From Sepiola atlantica (Eukaryota; Mollusca; Cephalopoda; Sepiida; Sepiolidae), in the NCBI GenBank assembly GCA_963556195.1, contig OY744528.1, forward strand, positions 63,357,646 to 63,421,645: a stretch of DNA of 64,000 nt, in the 5' to 3' direction. Made by a program: the position numbers and the translations under genes. This document shows positions 23,522 to 34,099 of the stretch, one piece after another (position 1 is the first letter of the stretch; the number at the start of each line of letters is the position of its first letter). The notes below the pieces were generated by a model. It was given only the letters and a program-made list of their open reading frames with translations. It searched no databases and was not told the origin of the DNA.

Positions 23522-23613
23522 GAATTCTGGTGTGAGATGTCACCGAAATTAGGCGACGCTGAGCCTAGTTTGTACCAGATAGGTAACAACTTTAGAATAT
23601 CTAAGGCTGTATA
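23522..23613 (+). pseudogene. 5S rRNA-like sequence, copy 2
   Basis: The sequence from 23541 reads 'CACCGAAATTAGGCGACGCT', then 'GAGCCTAGTT', 'AGATAGGTAACAACTTTAGA', 'ATATCTAAGGCTGTA'. It follows 5S rRNA from the loop before the A box to the 3' stem in correct order and spacing, with about one base in four changed. A 'GGCTCAACC' block follows about 70 bp downstream, as it does after copy 1, which favours a shared SINE-type tail over two independent pseudogenes. Confidence 0.55.
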
Positions 23614-23639
23614 GCGACACCTCCTTGCAAACATTGGAA

Positions 23640-24685
23640 TTACTTGAAAATGTAATATTCCCTAGAAACGGTCTCCTCTGTAACAAGTCGGCTCAACCTG
23701 CCATGGGTGAATGCTGAAACTAGACAGAAACGAACGTCAGGTGTACAGCTGAATCGAATAAATAGAAGGATTTATACATACTAACAAAGAAGCCAACATC
23801 ATACACTGACGTTTGTGCTTCTGTTTTAATAGTAAAACAGTTTCAGTTGTCCGTGGTGTACATAAACTGTTATACACCCCTTGTCTAGGTTCGATCAGCT
23901 TCACAGGTATTTTACACGAGCTCTGCAATACTTTTGATATATAGATTTATAAAACAGAAAGAAACAGTCATGGACAAAATTACAGAGAGAAATTAACACT
24001 TTAAACTGTAGGGTTACTTGTGTGCGCGCATGAGAGAGAGACAAAGAGACAGAGAGACAGATTGATAGGCAGGCAGACAGATAGTTTGTTTCGTTACACC
24101 TAGCTACATTGTGCGTCTACATGAAGTACGGAGCTTTTTACGCGTCTGCTCTGCTTGAAATGTCGTCGGGAAGAGGGAGAATTCTCTCTTATCCGGAAGT
24201 CTCGTGATTTCGCTGACTTCAGTTTGATTAAAGTCAGCCATGACCCCTCGTTGTCATTCAAACTTTTCCATTCAAACTTGAAGCTTTGGTTATGCAACAA
24301 TAGTCTCGTCCACAGTGATACACTTTGTCTTGAAATATTTAAGGATCGCAAATGAATTTTCTTTAGTAGCGGCAGTGCAAAATACAACCACGGCACCAAC
24401 AGCAGCATATACAATAATCTTTATGAAAATATATTCACCGAAACACTTCTCCACCGCAAGAAGCACTCCCCAAAAGACCGACATGAAAAACACGGTGCTC
24501 TTACTCAAAGTTCATGAAAATGTTCGATGCAAAAAAAAAATAAAGTTATGAGACTTATCAATACCAAACGCTACTCAACTATAAGGGTTAAAGTGATAAA
24601 TGAATTATCAGTTGAAATGATGAAGCATATTCTGAAAGGATTGAAACTGCTAGATAGAATGAGCAAAATTAAATTACATATGAGA
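23640..24685. other. Stretch without a supported gene
   Basis: This may be intron or flank of the secreted-protein gene. It holds a short GA/CAGA simple repeat near 24030-24085. The overlapping open frames at 24100-24551 on both strands are not supported by family similarity. Confidence 0.4.
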
Positions 24686-24689
24686 ACGG

Positions 24690-25085
24690 TTTATGCCGAA
24701 TATTAGACGTTCAGTTTAAAGACGACCACGTTGTAGTTTGTAGGGAAGCAGCCCCGTGGTAATGTTTTACTTTAAAGTTCTTAGAAACAGACTCTGTTCA
24801 TGGAAATTCCGTTTGATGTTAGGCATACAGGGGAAGAAATGGCATTTTTGCAGTCGTCGTAAAGGACGTGTTATTACTGGGAATGTCTTACAAGGAGAAC
24901 ACAGAGATTGAAGCTTTCCATGTAAATTACGATACAGTAGAGTAAGACTAGAAACGTCTCTTCTGTGCGAACGTCTTCATAAAAACTTGCGGTTGAGAAT
25001 AATTTATAGAATGGCGGGAAACTCGAACGTTTTGGTGAACCTGAGACACAGAGAAACATAGAATTGATGGGGCCAATGAGTCTTG
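24690..25085 (-). mobile_element. LINE family B fragment
   Basis: On the minus strand the frame reads 'SHRRDVSSLTLLYRNLHGK', then 'NIKRNFHEQSLFLRTLK' and a short tail. This is the C-terminal region of a CR1/L2/Jockey-like reverse transcriptase. A second copy of the same region lies at 25500-25740 in the same orientation, so these are two separate truncated insertions or a local duplication. Confidence 0.7.
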
Positions 25086-25499
25086 GATACGTGTATGGCA
25101 CCTAACACTACGTTATATAACAAATAAGTCTATCAAGATCGTAAATAATATGTAATGCTTCATATGTGGCGAGCCATGACCTCTTATATGTACATAGAGA
25201 CGCATATGTAACATTCTAAAAGGCCAGTTGAATGTAAACAAGATAAATAGGGTCATGTTGAACTTGCTTAGATATTAAATAATATAAACAGAATGCAACA
25301 AAAAGGCGTTTATGCTATGCAATTTCGATAAAATATATTATAATCTTTTTTTATACCTTTTGGTTACAAATTATCACGGACAAGAGACACTCGTGGATAT
25401 GGTTTAATGGGTTCAAACGGGTGTAAGCCGAAATTAATCAATGCAATGGACTAAGTTTTATTATTTATAAGGAATGTTAACTATAAGTGCTTGTTAACA

Positions 25500-25740
25500 T
25501 TGAATTTAAAGATGAATATCCTGGAGTTTGCAGGGAAGCCGTCCCAAGATAATGTGGTCCGCAGACGAAAATAATCTCTATCCATAGACATTGTTCCTGA
25601 TGCTAAGCACATAAACGGAGAAAGGAAAGACGAGTTGTTGCTGTAAATGTCTTACGGGGAGGAAAAATTGATTGGAACTCAGTCGAGCAACTTCCATGAA
25701 AAAGAACGATAAAGTAGAGAGAGTCTAGCTATATCATGGG
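25500..25740 (-). mobile_element. LINE family B fragment
   Basis: The minus-strand reading 'STEFQSIFPP' with 'TATTRLSF' and a shared 3' tail matches the LINE-B copies at 38.9 and 39.6 kb. It is heavily decayed and abuts the 5' end of LINE-A copy 4. Confidence 0.6.
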
Positions 25741-26439
25741 GAACGGAGGTCTCCTTAGTCCTGATCGAATACATTCTCAGAGATTGAGTCGCGAACAAAA
25801 TATCCGGATTGCAAACTTAAAATTTCTTAAGGGGTAGATGAGCTCTGCCTATCGCCCGGCCTTTGCACCCCTTCTTTGTCTTTTAGCCAGACGCAGAGGT
25901 ACTAGCAGGGACACCTCAAAGACACCCAGTGATTAGCCTTTTCCTGACTAGGACAATGAACGCCGTCTCTGTTTCTCTTTATTATCTAGTTACTTGGGGA
26001 AATTTTTGTCACTCAGTCTCACATGACTAGTATGGACAGCTCTTGTTCTGACAGGTTGATAGTACAGGTTAGATAGCTTGTATGGCTACTGTTTCCGACT
26101 GGTAGTCGGAAACAGCAGCCCCACAAGTTGCAGGAGTCTAAACTCTGAGGAAGCGCTAAGAACGGCTGCTTTATCTACAATTGTATTATATCGTGGGTAA
26201 CTGTACGTGCCATTTCGCGCCTGGAAAGAAACCCTACAGTTATCCTCGATGTGCTTTCCCAAGGTTCCAACCGCACATGGATAAAGTATCGACTAATGGT
26301 TTTGATGTGCAAGCTTATTAGAACCAAACAAGTACCCACGTTGCCATCTCCACACGATCTTAAACAAAATGACAATACAAAGAAAAACGAACAAACCTAA
26401 ACCAGACACACACCGACAAACTTTTCACTTCTGAATTTG

Positions 26440-27100
26440 AGGCTAGCATTCATCATATGCTGGGGCTTAGAACCAACATCAATGCCGTAGAAACCTTTCC
26501 TTACCCCAGATATCTTAGCACTAAGTGAAACAAACCTACAATCCTCAATCTCATCACACCATTTTGACATGACTGAATACCTCCCACTCAATCGCAAAGA
26601 CTCTGAAACATATGCACGGGCTATGAGTTTGTGTTCAGAACGCCTTACCCTTGACAAGAGAACATAGGCTAAAATCAAATGATCAAACTTACATGTGCTT
26701 TAGATAACCTTTCAGCACCGCGTTAGTTATTTATATTTCTTATGTAGTTCTCCTTAGACTCAGGACTGTACACTGCTTAACTTTGTCTCTGAAAAAAAAA
26801 TTAGTACAGAACTCCCAGTTGACTCGAGTGCTCGAATACATGTATTTGGGGATGTTAATGCATATCACAGTGATTCTCCAGCTATACAAACGCAGCTAAA
26901 AACTCTACGTATAGATTATTTATAGCGCACTTCCTCTCACAGACTCTCACTTTCTCGACCCGACTCCCTGATTGTGTGTACATGGCGTGTGTGACAAATG
27001 CTCATAGACTGCTTGGGAACACTGGGCATCTTGTGGTAATGATTCCTATAACACTTAAATCTCGTCCGAAAGCTGATGAGCCGTTGCTCAAAACGACGAG
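26440..27100 (+). pseudogene. LINE-A copy 4 endonuclease domain
   Basis: Blocks in order on the plus strand are 'PDILALSETNL' (26505-26540; the glutamate of SETN is a metal ligand of APE nucleases), 'SETYARAMSLCS', 'ARIHVFGDVNAYHSD' (26823-26870; the D-x-N active-site motif) and a degraded 'GNTGHLVVM', equivalent to the terminal S/GNxDH motif with the D replaced by G. The frame breaks several times. The change in the last motif and the stops show it is inactive. Confidence 0.75.
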
Positions 27101-27241
27101 ATACTAAAAGCAGGCTGATTTTAATTCCATCAGAGATCACATCAGAAACGCCCGATGGATTGAAACTTCTTTCTCCTTTCTGCTCAGTGCTCAAATGAGT
27201 TAACCGAATAGGTCAAAGAAGGCATTGCAGTACATGTTTCC

Positions 27242-27460
27242 ATGCGAAACTTTTACAGCAAGAACCACTTTCCACAATGGTTTACCTCGAAATGTGCAGC
27301 TGCTATGGACAAGGGGCAGGAAGCATTCCGGTCATTCGGCCGCCATAAGTCAACTACAGAAAACCAGAAACTTATAGCGTCAAGAAGAAATCGTAAGACT
27401 GTGATACGTGAACCAAAACGAAGTTATACAGACATGGCCAGAAAGTGCATTGTGTCATAG
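27242..27460 (+). pseudogene. LINE-A copy 4 linker between endonuclease and reverse transcriptase
   Basis: The peptide 'FYSKNHFPQWFTSKCAAAM' followed by a basic helix with 'ENQKLIASRRNRK' matches the region of CR1/L2-like ORF2 that precedes the reverse transcriptase fingers ('PWFTxxC' and a basic linker). After the stop at 27458-27460 the reading continues in another frame with 'GTRDFWKIFNSV' and 'LLAQSFA'. Confidence 0.7.
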
Positions 27461-28019
27461 AAACTAGGTACTCGTGATTTCTGGAAAATCTTCAATAGTG
27501 TGGTGAACAATAGGCAATCAACAATTCCCTCGCTATCCAATCAAACTGATGCCGTATGCACGGCAACTGATGAGGCTAAGCTACTTGCTCAGAGTTTCGC
27601 TTAAAACTCAACTTTAGACTCCGCAAACAACTCCCTCCCAAATTTCCCATTGAGGACTGAATCCACACTTGATGACCTGGTCATAAATTCATCTCATGTC
27701 CGCAGTACTATAAAAAAAACTTTAATACCCCCAGAGCATGTGGTCTGAATTTTATACCAGTAATAGTAATAAAGAAATGTTCTGCTTAACTGCCCCTGTC
27801 CTCTCCAAACTCAACAACGCATTCCTTGTCGAATCGTGTTTCCCTGATAGCTGGAAAATTGGCTCTGTGGTAACAGTTTTCAAGAATTCTGGAGACAGAA
27901 CTGACGCTTAGAATTATCACCTCATTAGTTTTCTCCTGCTCTTTGCTAATATCTTTGAACCCTTAATCAATCTAGTAACAGTGTGACCTTTCGGTAATGC
28001 TAAACTTCTTTCTAACGAT

Positions 28020-28990
28020 CAGTATGAATTTAGGCATACACAGACTACTGCGGATATCCTAACGGTCTTATCCGAACGCATATACCATACGCTGGACAAG
28101 GAATGTGAAGTTAGGGCGGTTACGCCTGATATATCCAAAGCCTTTGACACGGTCTGGCATAAAAGTCTTCTCATGAAGAATATTTAATATAATTAGATCT
28201 TTCCAAACCAAAAGAAAGATCCAGGTTTTCTTCGATGGCCGTTTATCCTAACAAACTGACATGAATGCAGGTGTACCCCTAGGTATTGATCCTTGGACAT
28301 TTATTGTTCCTGAATTTCATAAACTACCTCTCTGATGACATTGAGTCTGAGATAGGTATATTTGCTGACGACACCACGCTCTACTTACGTCATGTAGGCA
28401 AAACGGACGCGCACACATCCGAGGCAATTGCCGGATCTTTAGAAAGTGACTATCAGTCTGTTGTAGAATGGGGTCATAATTGGATGGCAACATTTAATGC
28501 TGCTACGGAAAAGCTACTTTCCTTCAGAAACTACTAGAATCCTCTTCAACGACGAATTGTCATGGCAAATAAAACCTTACCTGAGAGTCCAACGTTACGA
28601 CACCTCTGCCAAACATTCACAGATAACATGAATTTTAACATTACATAGAAAACAATGCAAAGGCTGCTGCTAGGAAAGTGTGCTTCCTTTACCGAGCTAG
28701 AAAACTTCTCACACCTGACAGTATCCTATATCTTTATAAAGCCACCATCCACACATGCATGGAGTATTATTATCACATATGGTCTGGTGTCCCATACACT
28801 TGTCTCTTCCTCTGAGACAAGGTCAAAAAAGAGTTTTTAATCTAACAGGTCCTCTACTGTCCACTAAACTCCAGCTCCTGTCCCATCGCAATGTTGTATC
28901 CTTCTGCTTGTTTTACAAGTACTTCAATGGAATGTGCTCCGATCAACTTCCTGCTCTGGTGCCCCCTAGACGTAAATACACTTGACAAAC
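28020..28990 (+). pseudogene. LINE-A copy 4 reverse transcriptase
   Basis: The palm begins with 'DQYEFRHTQTTAD' near 28020 and motif A 'ISKAFDTVWH' at 28128-28160 (catalytic aspartate present). The active-site motif 'FADDTT' is at about 28361-28378. The C-terminal region contains 'SHRNVVSFCLFYKYFNGMC' (28885-28940) and 'AYSDSFSIRAAGL' in shifted frames. FADD is the usual form in these LINEs, so the catalytic aspartates survive, but frameshifts at several points and stops make the enzyme non-functional. Confidence 0.8.
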
Positions 28991-29286
28991 CCCAAAACTA
29001 GCTAAATCCCATCTATTCACTGTGGAGATCCCCAGATGCCAGAAGGCCTTCTACTCCGATAGCTTCTCTATTCGTGCTGCCGGCCTCCCTGCTCCCTGTT
29101 TTCGCGACTGTACCGATATGCAGAAATTTATAACTAATGTGAACCAGCATCTTGCTGCACAGCTCCCAATTTGGATGACTCCAAAACTTTAATCCTAATC
29201 TTCAGTAGCCCCTTACGTCTACATTGGACAATTTGTCTTGTTTAGGGTGAACTATGTTAAAATAAACTCTTCGGTGAAGATGGGGC

Positions 29287-29480
29287 TGTAAGAAACAGAC
29301 GAGATCATTCCCCACTAGATTTCTAAGTCGATTTTAAAGTCGCCCGAAACAACGGAGACTGCTCTGAGCGGGGTCTATTCATATGTTGGAGCATTACTCC
29401 ATCTTAGGACGAATCTGAGTCTTATTATGTAGAGAATTACATGAAGATCACGTATTTTTTGGAGCGATAGAAATATCCAA
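29287..29480 (-). mobile_element. LINE family B fragment
   Basis: On the minus strand the reading is 'TQIRPKME' then 'CSNI', 'SSLRCFGRL' and 'NRLRNLVGND'. This is the stretch just before the C-terminal block of LINE-B and is collinear with 39740-39910 (minus) and 38800-38900 (plus). Confidence 0.6.
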
Positions 29481-29783
29481 CTATTTTGTTTAGTGGCCTT
29501 AGCAAAAGATTCGATAGGAGTCCTTGAGTTTAGATGTGGATTAAAAATCTAAAGTTGTTTCAATTTCTTGACATGATATGTTACGCTAAAATGTATATTT
29601 TGCCCGATCATTAACACGTAAACCACAAAAAAGTTATAAGCTGCTTTTAACACGTGTTTTAAAATTATCCTGTCGATATGTCCGCTTTAAACATAGAAGT
29701 TAACGTGTCTTATCGTATTTTTATAACATAGTTATGTAGTATGTTGCAATCGATTATTATCCTCCACATTTTATAAAAGAGCA

Positions 29784-29893
29784 ATATATATATATATATA
29801 TATGTATGTATATGTATATATATATATATGTATATATATATGTATATGTATATATATATGTATATATATATATATATGTATATATATGTATAT

Positions 29894-29957
<64 letters not shown>

Positions 29958-29982
29958 GTATATGTATATATATATATATGTA
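29784..29982. repeat. (AT)n with GTAT interruptions
   Basis: About 200 bp of TA dinucleotides with regular TATGTA interruptions. The long open frames over this stretch on both strands are artefacts of simple sequence. Confidence 0.97.
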
Positions 29983-30232
29983 CAGGCAGACAGACGGACG
30001 CAGCTGGACGGACAGACGGACGTAGATGGAAGGACGGACGGAAGACGGACGCATATAGGTGGGCAGACGGATGGACGTAGCTGGATGGATGTAACTGGAC
30101 GGACGGGCAGACGGACAAACGTAGGTGGACAGATTGACAGACGGACGTAGCTGGACGGTCAGATCGACGTAGCTGGACGGACGAACGGACGGACAAACGG
30201 ACGGACGGACGGACAGACGGACGTAACTTTTA
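29983..30232. repeat. GGAC-rich minisatellite
   Basis: Variants of GGACGGACGTAGCTGGACGG and GGACGGACAGAC repeat irregularly for 250 bp. The same GGAC tetranucleotide ends the tandem repeat at 59.2-59.8 kb. Confidence 0.95.
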
Positions 30233-30239
30233 TTTTATC

Positions 30240-30375
30240 GCACCTGGTCTTACCAAATAGTCGTCCATTTAGTACTTGCCAGGATATGCGTTGCTTAATC
30301 TCGATTTTACAGCACCTGGTCATCCTAAATCGTAACCCATTTAGTACTGGCCAGGATATGCATTGCTTAACTTCT
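30240..30375 (-). pseudogene. Tandem dimer of 5S rRNA-derived sequence
   Basis: Two units with a 72-bp period (30240-30303 and 30312-30375) each read, on the minus strand, as the 5S rRNA internal promoter region. Unit 2 runs 'GAAGTTAAGCAATGCATATC', 'CTGGCCAGTACTAAATGGGT', a diverged linker, then 'GACCAGGTGCT', in the order and spacing of the 5S A box, the GGTTAGTACTTGGATGGG segment and the C-box-to-end segment. Both start with 'GCACCTGGTC' on the plus strand and end at 'TTGCTTAA'. The 5' third of 5S is missing. Duplicated promoter heads of this kind occur in some RNA polymerase III-derived retroposons. A processed 5S dimer is the alternative. Confidence 0.65.
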
Positions 30376-30911
30376 CCCTTTGACAGATAATAATTACAAT
30401 AGAACATTCTTAACATTGTATAGTCTTATTCCCGGACAACGCTAAATACAATGAGGCCTCCAGAGCTATACTAAAATCACTCTTTCTTATCCCCCTCTCT
30501 TTGATGAGGGCAATAGTTCGAAGAGAAGCGGAAAAAAAACAATAATAATGTGACGATAACATAAACATAATATCCAAACCTATCACTATGACGGAATGTA
30601 CCTATCAATATGACGTCATGTGCACAAGATAACATTAAAAATCGTGATCACATTAAACGAAAAATAGCTATTTCCCCCCCACCCCCCAAAAAAAGATGAA
30701 TCATTTTTTTTCATTTTTGGATATTATTTTCCAGGAGTTATGCCGGTTAAAAGAATACTTAATTTGGGGGTGTTAAAAGTGTTTGCGTTACATACATACA
30801 CACAGATTTTTACCTTATATATATTGAGATTTTCACGTATGTATAAGAAATATTGTATAGTCATAATTATGTGTATGCATGTATGTATGTGTGTGTATTG
30901 TATGTAAGTAA

Positions 30912-30914
<3 letters not shown>

Positions 30915-30960
<46 letters not shown>
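30915..30960. repeat. (AT)n microsatellite
   Basis: Uninterrupted TA dinucleotides, followed by a GTGTGT run. Confidence 0.97.
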
Positions 30961-30963
<3 letters not shown>

Positions 30964-31038
30964 GTGTGTGTATGTACGTTTATATGTATGTTGATAAAAG
31001 ATTAAAAAAAGAAATAGGTTGTGAGAGATGATGGATAT

Positions 31039-31066
31039 ATATATATATATATATTATAGGTATCTA

Positions 31067-31129
<63 letters not shown>
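31039..31129. repeat. (AT)n microsatellite, interrupted
   Basis: Two TA runs separated by a short TATTATAGGTATC segment. Confidence 0.97.
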
Positions 31130-31133
<4 letters not shown>

Positions 31134-31548
31134 GTTTAGGTTATGACTTGATATCGTATTACTTGTCCTCTATCCGCAAGATAGGTAGGACATAATACCT
31201 TAACGTCAATCAAAGTTTACTGGGTTTTCGAGATTTTATTACCGTATTATAAAGAGGTATACTGAGTCAACTTCTGGAATGAAAGAGAAGAATGAGTAGA
31301 ATCCGAATGTATGTATATGTATTAATTAAATGTTGAGTGAAATGTTGATAAATGATTGGCTTTCTTAATATTTTCCTCCCCTTCCATACACTTTTTAAAA
31401 ACCAAAAATAATTGCTAAACTGTCTTATCTTTTTCTGCATTTACAATTTTTATGTGGCATGAGGAAGCTCTATTACAAAAGAAATAGCAGCTGAAACATG
31501 CATGCACATATGTAGCCAATAATGTTTGTATAAATAAAATAATTTATA

Positions 31549-31550
<2 letters not shown>

Positions 31551-31587
<37 letters not shown>
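31551..31587. repeat. (AT)n microsatellite
   Basis: Uninterrupted TA dinucleotides. Confidence 0.97.
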
Positions 31588-31590
<3 letters not shown>

Positions 31591-31668
31591 GAATGTTTGT
31601 GTGTGACCTATTGGAATAAAGGTTAGGGAATCTACATAAAATCTATAAGTTGCTAAGCTGAAGATTAG

Positions 31669-32690
31669 GTCAAGGGGGTGGTCGAATTTCAATGTAATTA
31701 TGTAATAATAAGTCATTACTCACGAAAATAATTTTTTATTTTGTGTAACGTTTCGTAACGTCATTTCTTTTCAAATGGAGGAGGGGGGTTAGAAACTCAC
31801 CACCACCTGCCACTACGTCAAGGTTCGTTACTACCCACCACTACCCGCCACTACCCACCACTTTCCGCCACTACTCGCAACTCTGTTTGACCAAGTCTCA
31901 TTTTATCTAAAAGTTTATTCTCATGTAAAATAAACAGAAGAAGATAATGGAAGTATTTCTGAATCTGTAAATTCACTTTTAAGGGCGTGTTGGGTAGATG
32001 TCATCAAAGGGGTCGACATTTCAATGTAATTATGTAATGACTTCAAAATGCTGACTCATTATTTCTGGAAATAACTTTTTATTTTTTATTAACGTTTCTT
32101 AACGTCATTTATTTTCAAATTGAAGGGGGTAAGAAACTCCCGACTGCCCGCCATTACGCCAAAGTCCGCCACTACCTGCGACTGTCCGCTATTTTCCTCC
32201 ACTACCCGCAACTTTGTATACACAGGACCTATTTTATCTAAAAGTGTATTCTCATGTAAAATTAACTGAGAAATAAAATGGAAGTATTTTCGAATCTCTA
32301 AATGCATCCTTAAGGTGTATATGAGACAGATTTTGTCAAGGGAGGGGGTCGAATTTACATGTAACTATGTAATAATTTTAAATTCTGAATCGTTATTCCC
32401 GGAAATAAATTTGTATTTCATTTAATGTTTCTTAACGTCATTTATCTTCAAATGGAGGGGGTCAGAAACTTGCCACTGCCGGTCACTACGCCATGGACCG
32501 ACACCAATCGCCACTTCCTTCACTACCCGCAACTCTGTACGCCCAGGTCCCATTTTATCTAAAAGTATTTTATCATGTAAAATTAAAATAGGAAGATAAT
32601 GGAAGTATTGTCTATTCTTTATCCGCCACTATCCGCCACTCTGTCCGCCACTGACCGCCATTACCCACCACTGCATTTAATCGTACGCTC
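31669..32690. repeat. ~333-bp tandem satellite with a nested CCGCCACTAC minisatellite
   Basis: Three diverged units start at about 31669, 32000 and 32335 (spacing 331 and 335 bp). Each unit has, in order, 'GTCAAGGGGGTGGTCGAATT' or variant, 'ATGTAATTATGTAATAA', 'AACGTCATTTATTTTCAAAT', a run of CCGCCACTAC-like decamers, 'CCATTTTATCTAAAAGT', and 'GATAATGGAAGTATT'. The decamer run recurs at 31797-31880, 32140-32215, 32465-32535 and 32622-32680. No reading frame stays open across units. Confidence 0.9.
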
Positions 32691-33660
32691 TGGAGGCATC
32701 CTTAATTCTATTTGGCTGCTTTCATTAGCGCTTTGGGGGTATCCTAGAAACGGGAACAATAAATGTAAACAAATGTAAGAATAGGTGTAAGGCACCCAAA
32801 CTTCATACTAGAGTTGTCCGTATTAATTGTTGGGGAAACAAATAAAAGGGCTAAGTCATAATCAGATCAATGTGACAATCTTCTGGAAGTGGCAGATTCA
32901 ATTCTCAGTACGAGCGATACTAAGAATATACTCATGAATTACTTAAGACTTCTACTCGATCATGGCTGGCGGGACAAGAATAATCTACCCCTGTTGATTA
33001 AATTCGGTACCGATTTCGACAAGATGCATCTGAAGGAAGTCAGAGGTTACATCAGCTAAAACGTTGTGAAAATAACGACCAAGTCCGAATAATTCAAATA
33101 ATACAATAGCTAAATGTACAGAATCGTTAACACTTGATAAGTTAAACAAAAACACATATAGTTTATATCAAACGCATTAGAATAATTTTCTCTTTCTAAC
33201 CATCGTAGTTTTAAAGTTTATAAACCTTTTTTATTTCACACTTCTAATCTATGAAATCAGTCTTCTTGACATTTAGGCATGTTGTGCTACCATTAAATGT
33301 CGAGGGTCGAAAAGATTTTATAGATAAAAAGAGTTATAGATTTTAAAACTAGGCTAGTTTGGTAGAGAATTTCATTCTAATTCGTTAAATATGAATTATA
33401 TGCTGTTGTTCTTTTGTTTACGACTTATCAGGTGTTAACTGTTGCGCACTTTTACCATACAAGATTTAGAATGTTTGAAAATTGTCCACAATATATACCA
33501 AACATAGAGGAAGTACACCCATATTCACTTCTCCACAATTTGAAAGAAAGAAAATCTGATGAACCAAAGCGTCGTCCATCATTTTCTGCGGAATTATTAC
33601 TGCGCTACACATCGGTAAATTTCCATGTCTGTCTTTTTCTTAGTTCGAGAACATTTAAAA
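32691..33660. other. Stretch without a supported gene
   Basis: The 88-residue open frame at 33414-33680 has ordinary amino-acid composition but no recognisable domain, and its end runs into the dispersed repeat. I cannot support it as a gene. Confidence 0.4.
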
Positions 33661-33664
33661 AAAA

Positions 33665-33935
33665 CACCCCTGGAAAATGATGAACTTTCACAGAACAATG
33701 TCAGGTATGGTTTTGAAAAGCCAGCACACTGAGAGAAATGCACTCTGACCTACAAAACATGTCTGAGTAGCACTATCGGCATTCCCCGGTAGCGGGGGGG
33801 GGGGCTCAGATGATTAGCAATAAAATAACCCTTTTACAAAGACAGAATTTAAGGCATGGAAACGTAGAGCTCCTAGGATTGAAAAGAGCCAAACGGCGAC
33901 GTTTCTCCGATTGGTATGAGCAACACTGACTCATG
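33665..33935 (+). repeat. Copy of the ~345-bp dispersed repeat
   Basis: Shared landmarks with the Gypsy-1 5' LTR units at 12.5-13.2 kb are 'CTCTGACCTAC', 'CTGAGTAGCACTATCGGCAT', 'TCCCCGGT', 'GATTAGCAATAA' and 'TCCTAGGATTGAA'. A G-run of ten lies at about 33789-33798. It stands alone, outside any visible LTR. Confidence 0.65.
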
Positions 33936-34099
33936 CTGTGTTGTAATTGTTTATAAAATGCAGGTTCAGAAACGAGCAGAGTGGGAATGTCATCGTTGCA
34001 TTAAAGATGGCGACATTTCAAAAGTAATTATTACATTCATGATCCGTTGTGCTCAAAAGATTATCAATCGTGAATATCTGTCCGGAAGTAACGGTTAAT

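Larger units (their letters stand above)
25745..29265 (+). mobile_element. LINE family A, copy 4 (most complete)
   Basis: This is the longest copy of the family, about 3.5 kb, and shows the full order: 5' region (25745-26400), APE-type endonuclease (about 26440-27100), linker (27240-27700), reverse transcriptase (about 27850-28990) and 3' untranslated region. The 5' region matches copy 1 and the 3' end matches copies 2, 3 and 5. All domains are broken by stops and frameshifts. The arrangement fits the CR1/L2/Jockey group of non-LTR retrotransposons, which insert by target-primed reverse transcription. No poly-A tail is visible at the 3' end. Confidence 0.8.
30380..31660. other. Gene-less stretch rich in AT microsatellites
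   Basis: No gene is visible. It contains three (AT)n tracts at 30915-30960, 31039-31129 and 31551-31587, and a C-run/A-run near 30675-30695. Confidence 0.6.

Noticed and set aside
24290..24551. Minus-strand frame with two hydrophobic segments (possible small membrane protein exon)
   Set aside because: Overlapping frames are open on both strands, the first codon is not ATG, no good splice signals frame it and no family is recognisable.
29710..30196. Long frames on both strands over the AT/GTAT tract
   Set aside because: Peptides are Tyr/Ile repeats from a microsatellite.
33414..33680. 88-residue plus-strand frame with protein-like composition
   Set aside because: No family similarity recognised and its 3' end enters a dispersed repeat. 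It could be a relic of an unknown element but cannot be supported.
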